NCBI GenBank assembly: GCA_024401915.1
Contig: JAKSKA010000014.1
Coordinates: forward strand, 1-14,473
Direction: 5' to 3'
DNA length: 14,473 bases
Source: Bacteroidales bacterium
Lineage (GTDB): Bacteria > Bacteroidota > Bacteroidia > Bacteroidales > UBA932
This document shows, one piece after another, positions 1 to 8,500 of this stretch. A program made the translations under genes and the position numbers. Each line of letters opens with the position of its first letter. The stretch's first letter is position 1. Under the pieces are notes generated by a model that was not told the origin of the DNA, did not search any database, and saw nothing but the letters and a program-made list of their open reading frames with translations.

Positions 1-1467
1 ATGGACTCTATGGTGAACCATTATACCGCCGCGAAACGCCTGCGCCACGACGACGCCTACACGCCGGAAGGGCGTGCCGGAGCCCGTCCCGACAGGGCCG
101 TGACCGTGTACACACGCATACTCAAGCAGATGTGGCCCGACACCCCGGTAGTGATAGGAGGCGTCGAAGCGTCCCTGCGCCGCCTGACCCACTACGACTA
201 CTGGAGTGACTCCGTGATGCCGTCGATACTCGCCGACAGCGGCGCTGACTGGCTCTGCTATGGTATGGGAGAGAGGACGATGCTCGCGCTGGCAAGGGCC
301 CTGGACAAAGGATGGAACATACGCCAGATAGAGAAGCTGCCCCAGCTTGCATTCCTGCGCAAGGGTGAGCCGAAGGCCGGAGAGGGCGTTCTCGTGCTGC
401 ACCCGTTCGAGGAGTGCCGCACTTCGCCGCGCGCCCTTGCTGAGAATTTCCACGAGATCGAGACCCACGCGAACATGCTCCATCCGGCAACGATAGTGGA
501 GCAGTACGGAGACTCGTACGTCCAGGTGAACCCGCCCTGCGAACCCGCGACGACGGAGGAGATGGACAGTTTCTGGGACCTTCCGTTCACGCGTCTGCCG
601 CACCCCCGCTATCAGGGCAAGCGCATTCCGGCATACGAGATGATCAAGGACAGCATCATCACCCACCGCGGCTGCTTCGGCGGCTGCAACTTCTGCACCA
701 TCGCCGCCCACCAGGGCAAGTTCATACAGTCCACGTCCGAAGAGTCGATAGTCGCTGAAGCGCGCACGCTGGCTGCGATGCCGCAGTTCCACGGCAACAT
801 CTCAGACCTTGGGGCACCGACTGCCAATATGTATGGAATGGGCGGCAGGGACAAGACGAAATGTGCAGTGTGCAGGCGCAAATCCTGCCTCTTCCCGTCC
901 CCTTGCGCCAATCTGGACCTGAGCCACGAACGCGTGCTCGCCCTTTACGACAGGGTGACTGCCGTCAAGGGGATACGCCACGCCTATATCGGCAGCGGTG
1001 TCAGGTACGACCTCTTCCTCGGCAAGGACGGCTTCCTGGACGGGAGCGGACGCCGTTACCTCAGGGAACTGATGCTCCACCACTGTTCGGGCCGCCTCAA
1101 AGTGGCTCCGGAGCACACCGAGGACCACGTCCTCAAGCTGATGGCGAAGCCTTCGTTCAAGCTTTTCGAGAGGTTGAGAAAGGAGTTCGACTCCATAAAC
1201 CGGTCCGAAGGGACACACGTCGAGCTCGTCCCCTACTTTATTTCATCACATCCCGGATGCACGATGCGCGATATGGAGAAGCTCGCCAACACCCCCGCCC
1301 TCGGAGGCATCTGGATGGAACAGGTCCAGGACTTCATGCCCACGCCTATGACCACCTCTTCGATAATGTTCGCGACGGGACTCGACCCGAAAACGCTCGA
1401 GCCCGTATTCGTCGAGAAGGATCCCGACCGGAAGAGGGCCCAGAAGTCGAAATTCTTCAAGAAATAA
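1..1467 (+). CDS. YgiQ family radical SAM protein, 5'-truncated by window edge
   Basis: Cytoplasmic radical SAM enzyme of the YgiQ family (UPF0313), whose reaction is not established. The 488 visible residues carry the Fe-S/SAM motif CX3CX2C at Cys225, Cys229 and Cys232 (HRGCFGGCNFC), followed by a second family-typical Cys cluster near residues 288-301 (KCAVCRRKSCLFPSPC). The C-terminal part contains the conserved stretch EHTEDHVLKLM and the family ending with TPMTTSSIMFATG and a short Lys/Arg-rich tail, so the 3' end is complete. YgiQ proteins are usually about 600 residues or more, and DSMVNHYT is an internal family motif. The ATG at base 1 is therefore almost certainly an internal Met, with the true start upstream of the window. 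The gene converges with the tandem hydrolase, separated by a hairpin. Family assignment is firm; function is unknown. Confidence 0.93.
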   Translation: MDSMVNHYTAAKRLRHDDAYTPEGRAGARPDRAVTVYTRILKQMWPDTPVVIGGVEASLRRLTHYDYWSDSVMPSILADSGADWLCYGMGERTMLALARALDKGWNIRQIEKLPQLAFLRKGEPKAGEGVLVLHPFEECRTSPRALAENFHEIETHANMLHPATIVEQYGDSYVQVNPPCEPATTEEMDSFWDLPFTRLPHPRYQGKRIPAYEMIKDSIITHRGCFGGCNFCTIAAHQGKFIQSTSEESIVAEARTLAAMPQFHGNISDLGAPTANMYGMGGRDKTKCAVCRRKSCLFPSPCANLDLSHERVLALYDRVTAVKGIRHAYIGSGVRYDLFLGKDGFLDGSGRRYLRELMLHHCSGRLKVAPEHTEDHVLKLMAKPSFKLFERLRKEFDSINRSEGTHVELVPYFISSHPGCTMRDMEKLANTPALGGIWMEQVQDFMPTPMTTSSIMFATGLDPKTLEPVFVEKDPDRKRAQKSKFFKK

Positions 1468-1483
1468 CGGGCTCCTGCAGAGT

Positions 1484-1547
1484 GGAAGCCATCCCCCCTG
1501 CAAGGGCCTCCCCCAAAATCAATTGCCCTGCAGGGGGGATGGCTTCC
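1484..1547. terminator. Long hairpin between convergent genes, possible bidirectional terminator or REP-like repeat
   Basis: Left arm 1484-1507 and right arm 1525-1547 are complementary over 23 bp with a single bulged A; the loop is 17 nt. The stem is very GC-rich (GGAAGCCATCCCCCCTGC on the left). It starts 16 nt after the ygiQ-type stop and 17 nt after the stop of the convergent hydrolase on the other strand, so it sits symmetrically between the two 3' ends. There is no U-tract on either strand, so it is not a classic intrinsic terminator. It may end or protect both transcripts, or be a dispersed palindromic repeat. Confidence 0.6.
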
Positions 1548-1564
1548 CGATGGAGGGAAAGGGT

Positions 1565-3310
1565 TTACTCCGGCAACACTCCCTTGCCGACAAGGAAGTC
1601 TGAGATCCTTTCAAGGTAGGTATAGCTGCCGGTACCCGGAGATGCGGTCTTCTGGAAGCAGTGCTTGCGGAGGGCAAGGGTGTGGAGCTCGCTCTGGGCG
1701 CCCATCGCGCGGAGTTTCTCCCAAAGAATCACGGAATTCATAGAAGCCCACCAGTCGGCGTCGCCGTGGACAAAGAGCATCGGGGCAGTCTTCAGGTCGA
1801 ACGAGAATTCCGGGGCCAGATACGCCGTGGGCTCATTGCCGCCGGAGGCATTGTGGATATCCTCGCCGCCATCCTTCACGCAATACGCCGGATAGATCCC
1901 TATCCCCCACTGCACGTTGCAGGGCAGCTTGTCGATATCATCGACCTTCTTGTATGACTTGTGGAGCGAAGACGTCACACCCATAACGGTGAGGTGTCCG
2001 CCCGCGGAACTGCCCATAATGCCTATCCTGTCCGGATCGAGTCCCCTCGAGGCCGCCTCGCTGCGCACCAGGCGAATTGTCCTCTGAAGGTCCTGCCAGG
2101 CCGTCGTGTGCTTTTCCAACCCGCTCTCCGGGAGCGGACGCGGCGTGCGGTACCTCAGGGTCACAACCGTCATTCCGAGCGAATTCAGATAACGGCGCGC
2201 CGGGGCGACCTCGTAGCCATTGGGGCTGCTGTGCTTATAGCTGCCGCCGGAATAGATGATCTGTATCGCCGTGGTTTTCAGCACCTTGGGGATATGCCAC
2301 TCGATATACGGCTCGTATGTCTGGTTCTCCTGCCTGTCAGGCATCTTCCCTTCCGGCCACACGTTCTCCCGTATCAGCTCGGCACGCGCATCATCCGACG
2401 GGAAACGGTCATCCAGTTTCACCTCCGGTTCCAGTGCGCCCAGGAAGCCCATCTGGCGTATGAACTCCACTCCGCGTTCGATTCCGAAAACACCGTGCTT
2501 CCTGTCCGCGTAGAGGTGCAGCTCGGCCGGGATGCCGCGCTTCCTGAGTTCCCGGTACACCAGCGTCGAGCCGTTGGGGGAATACGGGTCCATCCCGCCG
2601 TGGTTGAGACACAGCGGGCAGGTATTCGCATCGAAGCGGAAAATGCTGTCCAGCTTCACGTCGGGGCCATAGCCGTCACGGGTAGCGGCACGTCCGAGAC
2701 CGTCTGTCGTAATGTATGCGGGCGCGTGGAGGACACCCCAGTTTATGTGGCAGGGAATGCTGTCGAGCTTGTCAACAGGCGCATAGGCCCTGGTCTGCGA
2801 GCTCGTCGCGAGAAGCAGCCCCAGGTGGGAGCCCGCCGACATCGAGATCACGCCGATCTTCTCGGGATCGTAACCACGTTTCGCCGCCTCACTGCGGACC
2901 ATACGAACCGCCCTCTGCCCGTCCTCCCAGGCCGTTTTCCAGTACGGAAGGCCTTCGGGACGCGGAGTGCGGTACACGAGGCTGACACACTGGACGCCCG
3001 CATCCGTGAGCGCCTTGCGCCAGTTCTCAACCGGCTTCACGTCGCAGCAGCTGTTGTAGCCGCCGCCCGAAATCAGGATCATACAGGCGTCCGCGCGCAC
3101 GGAGTCCGCCGGCGCTTCGAACCACTCCAGGTACGGGATACGGTGCTTGTCAGGCTTAAAACCCTCCACTTTCGTATCCGGCCGCATCGCGGCAATCTGG
3201 CCGGGCTGGCTGTCCGGCATATTCTTTTTGTTCCAGATATACTCGCGCTCCGTTCCGGAAGCGACGAAGGAAAGCATCAGAAATGCACAAATGAACTTGA
3301 CTGGTCTCAT
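1565..3310 (-). CDS. Secreted protein with two tandem alpha/beta-hydrolase (esterase/lipase-like) domains
   Basis: Predicted exported 581-residue protein. I place the start at the ATG at 3310 because it opens a signal peptide (MRPVKFICAFLMLSFVASG); the frame continues upstream to an ATG at 3418, but that stretch resembles no protein and crosses a promoter element. Two homologous catalytic domains follow. Domain 1 (about 50-295) has oxyanion-type SGGGY, nucleophile elbow SMSAG (Ser158), acid Asp241 in HGGMDPYSP and His272 in RKHGVFG. Domain 2 (about 325-575) has SGGSY, GSSAGG (Ser435), Asp519 in HGDADWW and His550 in RKHCF. Both share YRTPRP and the block VRSEAA.RG.DP..IG. This pattern fits the Aes/BD-FAE-like carboxylesterase group, some of which deacylate plant polysaccharides; the substrate here is not evident. 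It converges with the YgiQ-type gene and diverges from the efflux operon. Confidence 0.85.
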   Translation of the reverse strand: MRPVKFICAFLMLSFVASGTEREYIWNKKNMPDSQPGQIAAMRPDTKVEGFKPDKHRIPYLEWFEAPADSVRADACMILISGGGYNSCCDVKPVENWRKALTDAGVQCVSLVYRTPRPEGLPYWKTAWEDGQRAVRMVRSEAAKRGYDPEKIGVISMSAGSHLGLLLATSSQTRAYAPVDKLDSIPCHINWGVLHAPAYITTDGLGRAATRDGYGPDVKLDSIFRFDANTCPLCLNHGGMDPYSPNGSTLVYRELRKRGIPAELHLYADRKHGVFGIERGVEFIRQMGFLGALEPEVKLDDRFPSDDARAELIRENVWPEGKMPDRQENQTYEPYIEWHIPKVLKTTAIQIIYSGGSYKHSSPNGYEVAPARRYLNSLGMTVVTLRYRTPRPLPESGLEKHTTAWQDLQRTIRLVRSEAASRGLDPDRIGIMGSSAGGHLTVMGVTSSLHKSYKKVDDIDKLPCNVQWGIGIYPAYCVKDGGEDIHNASGGNEPTAYLAPEFSFDLKTAPMLFVHGDADWWASMNSVILWEKLRAMGAQSELHTLALRKHCFQKTASPGTGSYTYLERISDFLVGKGVLPE

Positions 3311-3314
3311 ATTA

Positions 3315-3322
3315 CAAATATA
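3315..3322 (-). promoter_or_regulatory. Bacteroidota -7 promoter element, 4 nt before the tandem hydrolase ATG
   Basis: On the minus strand this reads TATATTTG, a perfect match to the TAnnTTTG -7 element of Bacteroidota housekeeping promoters. Only four bases (TAAT) separate it from the ATG at 3310, so transcription would begin at or beside the start codon. No TTTG is visible 19 nt upstream. The element supports the chosen start over the upstream in-frame ATG. Confidence 0.5.
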
Positions 3323-3449
3323 GAAAAATTTTACCGCACCGTCACGTTGACGTTCTCCAGAGTCGAGGACATCTCCTATAACATCGCTGACAATTACTTC
3401 TACTTCCAGGGCTTGCACTGTCTACCCGGCTGTTGTGGTTCAGGCACGA

Positions 3450-3480
3450 TTTTTGAACATTTTAACATTTTGTTCAAAAA
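3450..3480. promoter_or_regulatory. Operator-like palindrome upstream of the TetR gene
   Basis: TTTTTGAACA and TGTTCAAAAA form perfect 10-bp inverted arms around an 11-bp spacer. The half-site centres are 21 bp apart, about two helical turns, as suits a dimeric TetR-type repressor. The palindrome ends 9 nt before the TetR ATG at 3490 and lies in an AT-rich patch between GC-rich sequences, where the operon promoter should be. It also contains a direct repeat of AACATTTT (3456-3471). I could not identify a convincing TAnnTTTG -7 element here. Autoregulation by the adjacent TetR protein is inference. Confidence 0.65.
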
Positions 3481-3489
3481 ATCGGATAA

Positions 3490-4074
3490 ATGAAGAACCT
3501 TGAAGAAGTACGCGCCGCGATAATCGATGCAGCCGAGAAGAATTTCAGCCTGCTGGGATTCGAAAAGACAACGCTGGACGGTATCAGCGGCGAAAACGGG
3601 AAGTGCAAGACTTCCATCTATTATCATTTCAAGAACAAGCACGACGTTTTCAAGTCGGTGATACTCAAGGAGTTCAACGCAGTGAAGCAAGACCTCCAGG
3701 CCATCGCCGAGAACAAGGACCTCAGCCGCACCGAGGCGATGAGGCAATATCTCCACACCAGACTGGAATCGCTCCGGAAACAGGGGGCCTTCCGCCGCTA
3801 CGCCTCCAGCAAGTTCGCCTACGGGGACAACCCCGTATCGAGGGCAGTGCGCGAGATGCGCAAGCCATTTGACGAATGGGAGACTGACTTTCTTACAGAG
3901 AACATATCGCGCGGGGTGAGAGACGGCAGCATTTCCGCGACAATCCAGCCAGGCTCCTACGCCAAGGCCATAGTTGACAGACTCAAAGCCGTCGAGCTGC
4001 AGTTCTTCACCGCCGAAGACAGAACGGATCTCGCCCAGACATATAAAGGAATAATAGATATAATAGTAAGATAA
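3490..4074 (+). CDS. TetR/AcrR family transcriptional regulator, likely repressor of the downstream efflux operon
   Basis: A 194-residue protein of typical TetR length. The N-terminal DNA-binding domain (about 5-55) shows the family pattern: AAEKNFSLLGFEKTTLDGIS followed by the recognition-helix region KTSIYYHFKNKHDVF. The C-terminal part (about 60-194) is helical and divergent, as expected of the ligand-binding and dimerisation domain, and gives no hint of the ligand. It is the first gene of a gapless operon with a lipoprotein, adaptor, RND pump and outer-membrane channel; its stop is one base before the next ATG. TetR proteins in this position usually repress their own efflux operon and are released by a pump substrate. 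The palindrome just upstream is the obvious candidate operator. No Shine-Dalgarno sequence precedes the ATG; the context is A-rich. Confidence 0.9.
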   Translation: MKNLEEVRAAIIDAAEKNFSLLGFEKTTLDGISGENGKCKTSIYYHFKNKHDVFKSVILKEFNAVKQDLQAIAENKDLSRTEAMRQYLHTRLESLRKQGAFRRYASSKFAYGDNPVSRAVREMRKPFDEWETDFLTENISRGVRDGSISATIQPGSYAKAIVDRLKAVELQFFTAEDRTDLAQTYKGIIDIIVR

Positions 4075-4075
4075 A

Positions 4076-4552
4076 ATGAAAAAAACGATTCGGACCGCCA
4101 TCGTGGCATTATGCGCCGCACTTGCACTCTGCGGCTGCTCAAAGAGCAAAAACAGCCTCCCCGGCTCCTACACCTACAAGATAAGCGGCAGTCTCACCCT
4201 CGAGGGAGACTCCGTCGTCAGCCTTTTCCCTGAACAGGGCCAGATGCACATCATCGACTGCGGGGACGGCAAGGCCGTGGTCACGTTCAACGACATCACC
4301 GGCGACGCCGTTGTGGCCAGCGCCACAATGGACGGAAACGAACTCACGTTCGACAACGCCCAGAAGAAGTCAATAAGCACAAGCGACGGGACGCTGAAAA
4401 CAGGAAGCACAGTCGTGGAATGGACAGGAAGCGGAAAATTGCTCGATGATATGTTCATCGCCGGCCTCAAATACAGCGGAGAGGCGAAATCCGGGCTTGA
4501 AACCAAGGCAATCACAGAATGCAGCATCCAATGCGTGGCCCAGAAAAACTGA
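4076..4552 (+). CDS. Small lipoprotein of unknown function within the RND efflux operon
   Basis: A 158-residue predicted lipoprotein. The N-terminus has a positively charged start, a hydrophobic stretch and a lipobox LCGC with the acylated Cys at residue 21. The mature part (about 137 residues) alternates short hydrophobic and polar stretches with many Gly/Thr/Ser turns (SYTYKISGSLTLEGD, GKAVVTFNDITGDAVV), which suggests a small beta-sandwich or beta-barrel; this is inference from pattern. The residues after Cys21 (SKSKN) lack the acidic run of the Bacteroidota surface-export signal, so it probably stays in the periplasm, anchored in a membrane. It starts one base after the TetR stop, and its TGA overlaps the ATG of the membrane-fusion protein, so it is cotranslated with the pump. 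I do not recognise a named family. An accessory or substrate-sensing role for the pump is possible but unproven. Confidence 0.85.
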   Translation: MKKTIRTAIVALCAALALCGCSKSKNSLPGSYTYKISGSLTLEGDSVVSLFPEQGQMHIIDCGDGKAVVTFNDITGDAVVASATMDGNELTFDNAQKKSISTSDGTLKTGSTVVEWTGSGKLLDDMFIAGLKYSGEAKSGLETKAITECSIQCVAQKN

Positions 4553-5586
4553 TGGTTATGAGAAGATTTGCTGAATACATCGCATTCTCCCTGCTTCTAG
4601 TGTCCTGCTCCGACAATGTACCGATAGCCATCATCCACAAGACGGCGGAGCAGACTCCGGTAAAGGTGCGCACGAAAGCCGTCATCCGCGAGAGCATCAC
4701 CAGCGGCACCACATACGTTGGAAGAGTGGAGCCCTCCAAGAGCGCTTACATACTGGCGCAGGTCCCCGGCCCCGTGGAAAGGATCAATGTCTCACGCGGC
4801 CGCCGTGTCGAAAAGGGCGCCGTCATTGCGACCATAGGTTCGGAAGCTGTGAAGTCCTCCCACGAGATTGCAAAAGCCACACTGGAACAGGCGGAGGACG
4901 GTTACGAGAGGGTGCAGAAAGTGTATGCATCCGGGAGCGTTCCGGAAGTGAAGATGGTCGAGATACGCACACAGCTCCAGAAGGCCAGATCGGCCGAAAA
5001 AGCGGCGGCGCAGGCTCTGGAGAACTGCAATGTCACGGCACCTTTCTCCGGAATTGTGGAAGAGGTATGCTGCGAGCCCGGGGAGCAGATAGCTCTCGCG
5101 CAGCCGGTGGTCAGGATACTCGACGTCGCAAACATTGAGGTCCACTTCAACGTCCCGGAGGGAGAGTATTCGTCCATCCCGCTGGGCTCGAAGGTGGAAA
5201 TAGAGATACCTGCGCTGAAGAAGACGACCTGCGGCACGGTTGCCGTGAAGGGCGTTTCAGCCTCGGCGCTCTCACATTCATACGATTTCACTGCCAAGGG
5301 GATAAGCGACGCTGTCGGGATGATGCCCGGAATGGTGTGCAAGCTGCGCATAAACAGCAGCACCGAGGGCGTCATCGTTGTTCCTGCCTCCTGCGTGATG
5401 ACAGACAGCGAGGGCCGTTTCGTATGGACTGTTGACGGCGAAGGCATCGTGGGCCGTACGCACATCACGACCGGAGGATACTCCGGAACCGGAGTGGTTG
5501 TGAGCGGAGGCCTTGAAGAAGGCACCAAAGTGGTTGTAGAGGGCGCCCGCAGAATATCCACGGGAATGAAAGTGGAAGAAATATGA
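4552..5586 (+). CDS. RND efflux periplasmic adaptor (membrane fusion protein, HlyD/AcrA type), lipoprotein
   Basis: Periplasmic adaptor that would connect the RND pump to the outer-membrane channel. The 344-residue protein has a lipobox LVSC with Cys19, so it is membrane-anchored by lipid. Barrel-sandwich (lipoyl-like) halves lie at about 70-97 (PGPVERINVSRGRRVEKGAVI) and 158-190 (NVTAPFSGIVEEVCCEPGEQI), flanking a short alpha-helical hairpin (about 100-157). A beta-barrel domain (about 192-270) and a membrane-proximal domain (about 273-340) follow. I chose the ATG at 4552 because it overlaps the upstream TGA (TGATG), suggesting translational coupling; the ATG at 4558 is equally compatible with the signal peptide, and one at 4519 would only lengthen the n-region. 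The stop overlaps the pump start (ATGA). Substrate cannot be read from the sequence. Confidence 0.93.
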   Translation: MVMRRFAEYIAFSLLLVSCSDNVPIAIIHKTAEQTPVKVRTKAVIRESITSGTTYVGRVEPSKSAYILAQVPGPVERINVSRGRRVEKGAVIATIGSEAVKSSHEIAKATLEQAEDGYERVQKVYASGSVPEVKMVEIRTQLQKARSAEKAAAQALENCNVTAPFSGIVEEVCCEPGEQIALAQPVVRILDVANIEVHFNVPEGEYSSIPLGSKVEIEIPALKKTTCGTVAVKGVSASALSHSYDFTAKGISDAVGMMPGMVCKLRINSSTEGVIVVPASCVMTDSEGRFVWTVDGEGIVGRTHITTGGYSGTGVVVSGGLEEGTKVVVEGARRISTGMKVEEI

Positions 5587-8500
5587 AGAAACCATCTGAA
5601 ATAAAGAAGGGATGGACGGACTTTGTAATAAAAAACAAGGTCACCGTCTATCTGGTTACCGTCCTCCTTACGGCGCTGGGAATAGTCGGTCTCATCAGAA
5701 TGAACAAGGACGAATTCCCCACCTTCGAACTTAAACAGGGTCTGGTCGCTGGAGTATATCCGGGCGCCAGTGCCGCTGAAGTGGAGGAGCAGCTGACCTG
5801 CAGGCTGGAGGAGACGCTTTTCTCGTTCAAGGAAGTGTCACGTCCATCCGTCAGGTCTGTCACGAAGGACGGTATCTGCTACATCTATGTGGACCTTAAC
5901 TGCAGCCAGCGCGAAAAGGACCAGGTCTGGTCCAAAATCAAGCTCAAGCTCGCCGACACGAAGGCGTTGCTGCCGGCGGGCGTGCTTGCTGTGGCCGTTC
6001 TTGATGATTTCAGCGCAGTATCATCACTTTTGATTGCACTCGAATCTGATGACAAGAGCTATACCGAGCTTGCCGAATATGCGGAGGACCTGTGCGAGAG
6101 GCTCAGAAGGCTTCCGAAACTATCCAAGACGGAGATTATCGGAAAGCAGCAGGAAGAGATAGCCATCACTGTGGACAGGGATGCGCTAAGCGAGTATCCG
6201 ATCGACTTTCAAACGATGTTCCTCAACTATCAGAGCGCTGCATTCCCTCTGCCTGCCGGGACTTTCGACACTCCTTTCTGCTCATCCCCGGTCAGGGTAT
6301 CCAACCCCGTCTCCTCCGAACGCGAGGTGTCCGAGCGCATCGTGTATTCCGACCCGACAGGCAACGTGGTGCGTCTCAAGGACGTTGCACGCGTGGAACG
6401 TCGCTGCAAGGCGGCGGACTCGTACGTCACCTACAACGGCCATTCCTGCCTGATCATCAACGTGGAGATGATGCCGGGCCACAATATCGTCAAGTTCGGC
6501 GAGGAGATGGATGTGGTCCTGGACGAATTTATGGCGGATATGCCTGACAGCGTGACGATAAGCCGCATCTCGGACCAGCCGAAAGTGGTAGGCGACTCGA
6601 TTTACTCCTTCCTCCACGACCTCCTCATCTCGATGATTGTGGTGATCCTGGTTATGCTGCTTCTTTTCCCCTTGAAATCGGCACTCATCGCCGGTTCGGG
6701 AGTCCCGGTCTGCACAGCCATCTCCATCGGCATAATGTACATCACGGGCATTCCGCTGAACACAGTCACCCTGGGCGCCCTTATAGCGACACTGGGTATG
6801 ATAGTGGACAACTCCATCATCACGATGGACGGGTATATGGGCAAGCTGGAATGCGGGATGGACCGTCAGTGCGCCGTCGACAGGAGCATCAGGGAGCTCT
6901 TCCCGCCCACCCTGGCTGCAACGCTGGCGATCTGCGCTATGTTCTTCCCGGCCAAGGTGCTGATCACAGGCTATCTGGGAGATTTCGTAAGCGTCTTCCC
7001 CTGGGTGTTCGTGATAGCACTGATGGTATCACTCATCTATGCGGTTTCCGTGGTTCCGTCGCTGGAGATGAAATTCATTCATAGCGGCAAGCCTTCTGGA
7101 GAAAACTTGATTTCCAAAGCCCAGAACGTGTTCTTCAACGGAATGGAGAAAGGTTATGCCAAAGTGGAGGCTGTCTGCTTCAAACACCCCAAGGCCACGC
7201 TGCTCTGCGGTGCGGGCACCGTTGCCCTCGGCATCTGGATGTTCCTGCAGTTGAATATCCAGATGATGCCTATGGCGGCACGCGAGTTCTTCGTCGTCGA
7301 GACTGAGGTGAAGGGCGGAGAGGGTCTGGAGGCCACGAAATTCTATACCGACTCGCTGCAGCGTATGTTCCTAAAGGACGAGCGCGTGGAGTCCGTCACG
7401 TCCTTCGTGGGCACAGGCGCGCCCCGTTTCTGCCTGACCTACAATCCCATCCTGCCCGGCAAGACAGTTTCGCAGATGATCGTCAATACGAAATCAGTGC
7501 AGGCTACCCAGGAGATCCTTCACGAGTGCGAGGCCGGATACCGCAATATGTTCCCGAATGCGCTGGTCCGCTTCAAGCAGATGGACTACCAGGCCGTCGA
7601 CGCACCTGTGGTGATATCCCTGACGGGAAGCGACCGCGATGCCCTGACAGATGTTTCGCGACAGATAAAGAACTATATGTTTTCGCTGGACGGCGACCTC
7701 AAATGGGTCCACAGCACTGCCGACGACTTCGTTCCGTCCGTCAACATCGAGATGGACGCCGACGAGACGGCAAGACTCGGAGTCAACAAGGCGCTGCTCT
7801 CCCTGTCGTTGGCAGGCGCACTGAACGGCCAGAATGTCGGCACGATATGGGAGGGTGACAGAAGCGTTCCCGTGAACGTTTACTGCGAAGGCGCCGACAA
7901 GGCGGAGACCTACGAGGAGATTGCCAACACTATGGTGTCCACGATGATGCCGGGCGTCAGCGTTCCCTTGCGCCAGGTAGCGTCCGTGACCCCGGAATGG
8001 AGTGCTGTGACACTCGAGAAACGCGGAGGCGAAGAGTCCATCAGCATATTCGCCGACCTGAAGTACGGTGCCAGCCAACCGGCAGCCGTAAAGAAGATCA
8101 AACATTTCGTAAAGCATAACGTCACTCTTCTAAAAGGCGCAGAAATCGAGTACGGAGGACTTACCAAAATCAACTCCGACGTCGTGCCGGAAATCCTCAT
8201 CACGTTCATCGCTGCCGTGTTCATACTCTTCCTCTTCCTTCTATTCCACTTCAGGAAGTCCAACCTGGCCGCGCTGACGTTGGTGATGAGCTCGCTCTGC
8301 CTTTTCGGGGCATCGCTTGGCCTGTACGCGTTCAATCTCGACTTCGGGCTCACGGCCGTGCTGGGCCTCATCAGCCTGGTGGGCATCATAGTGCGCAACG
8401 GAATCATCCTCTTCGAATATGCCGAGCAGCTGCATTTCAAGGAGGGCTACAGCGTAAAGGAGGCGGCGATGATAGCCGGTTCGCGACGTATGAGGCCGAT

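Noticed and set aside
861..1619. 252-codon frame overlapping the YgiQ-type gene in another frame
   Set aside because: Arg/Pro-rich out-of-frame shadow running through the radical SAM coding region and the hairpin.
3340..3352. Short palindrome CGTCA-CGT-TGACG in the divergent region, considered as an operator
   Set aside because: Only 5-bp arms, not placed at a recognisable promoter, and likely by chance at this GC content.
3311..3418. In-frame extension of the tandem hydrolase to an ATG at 3418
   Set aside because: The added 36 residues precede a good signal peptide, resemble nothing, and cross the -7 promoter element.
1961..3493. 510-codon open frame on the plus strand opposite the tandem hydrolase
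   Set aside because: It is antisense to a gene with clear domains, is rich in Arg/Ala/His as expected from a GC-rich shadow, and shows no recognisable motif.
3400..4149. 249-codon minus-strand frame opposite the TetR gene
   Set aside because: Antisense shadow; the TetR reading is supported by its HTH motif and operon position.
7494..8117. 207-codon minus-strand frame opposite the RND pump
   Set aside because: Antisense shadow without motifs or a start context; the pump sequence is continuous there.
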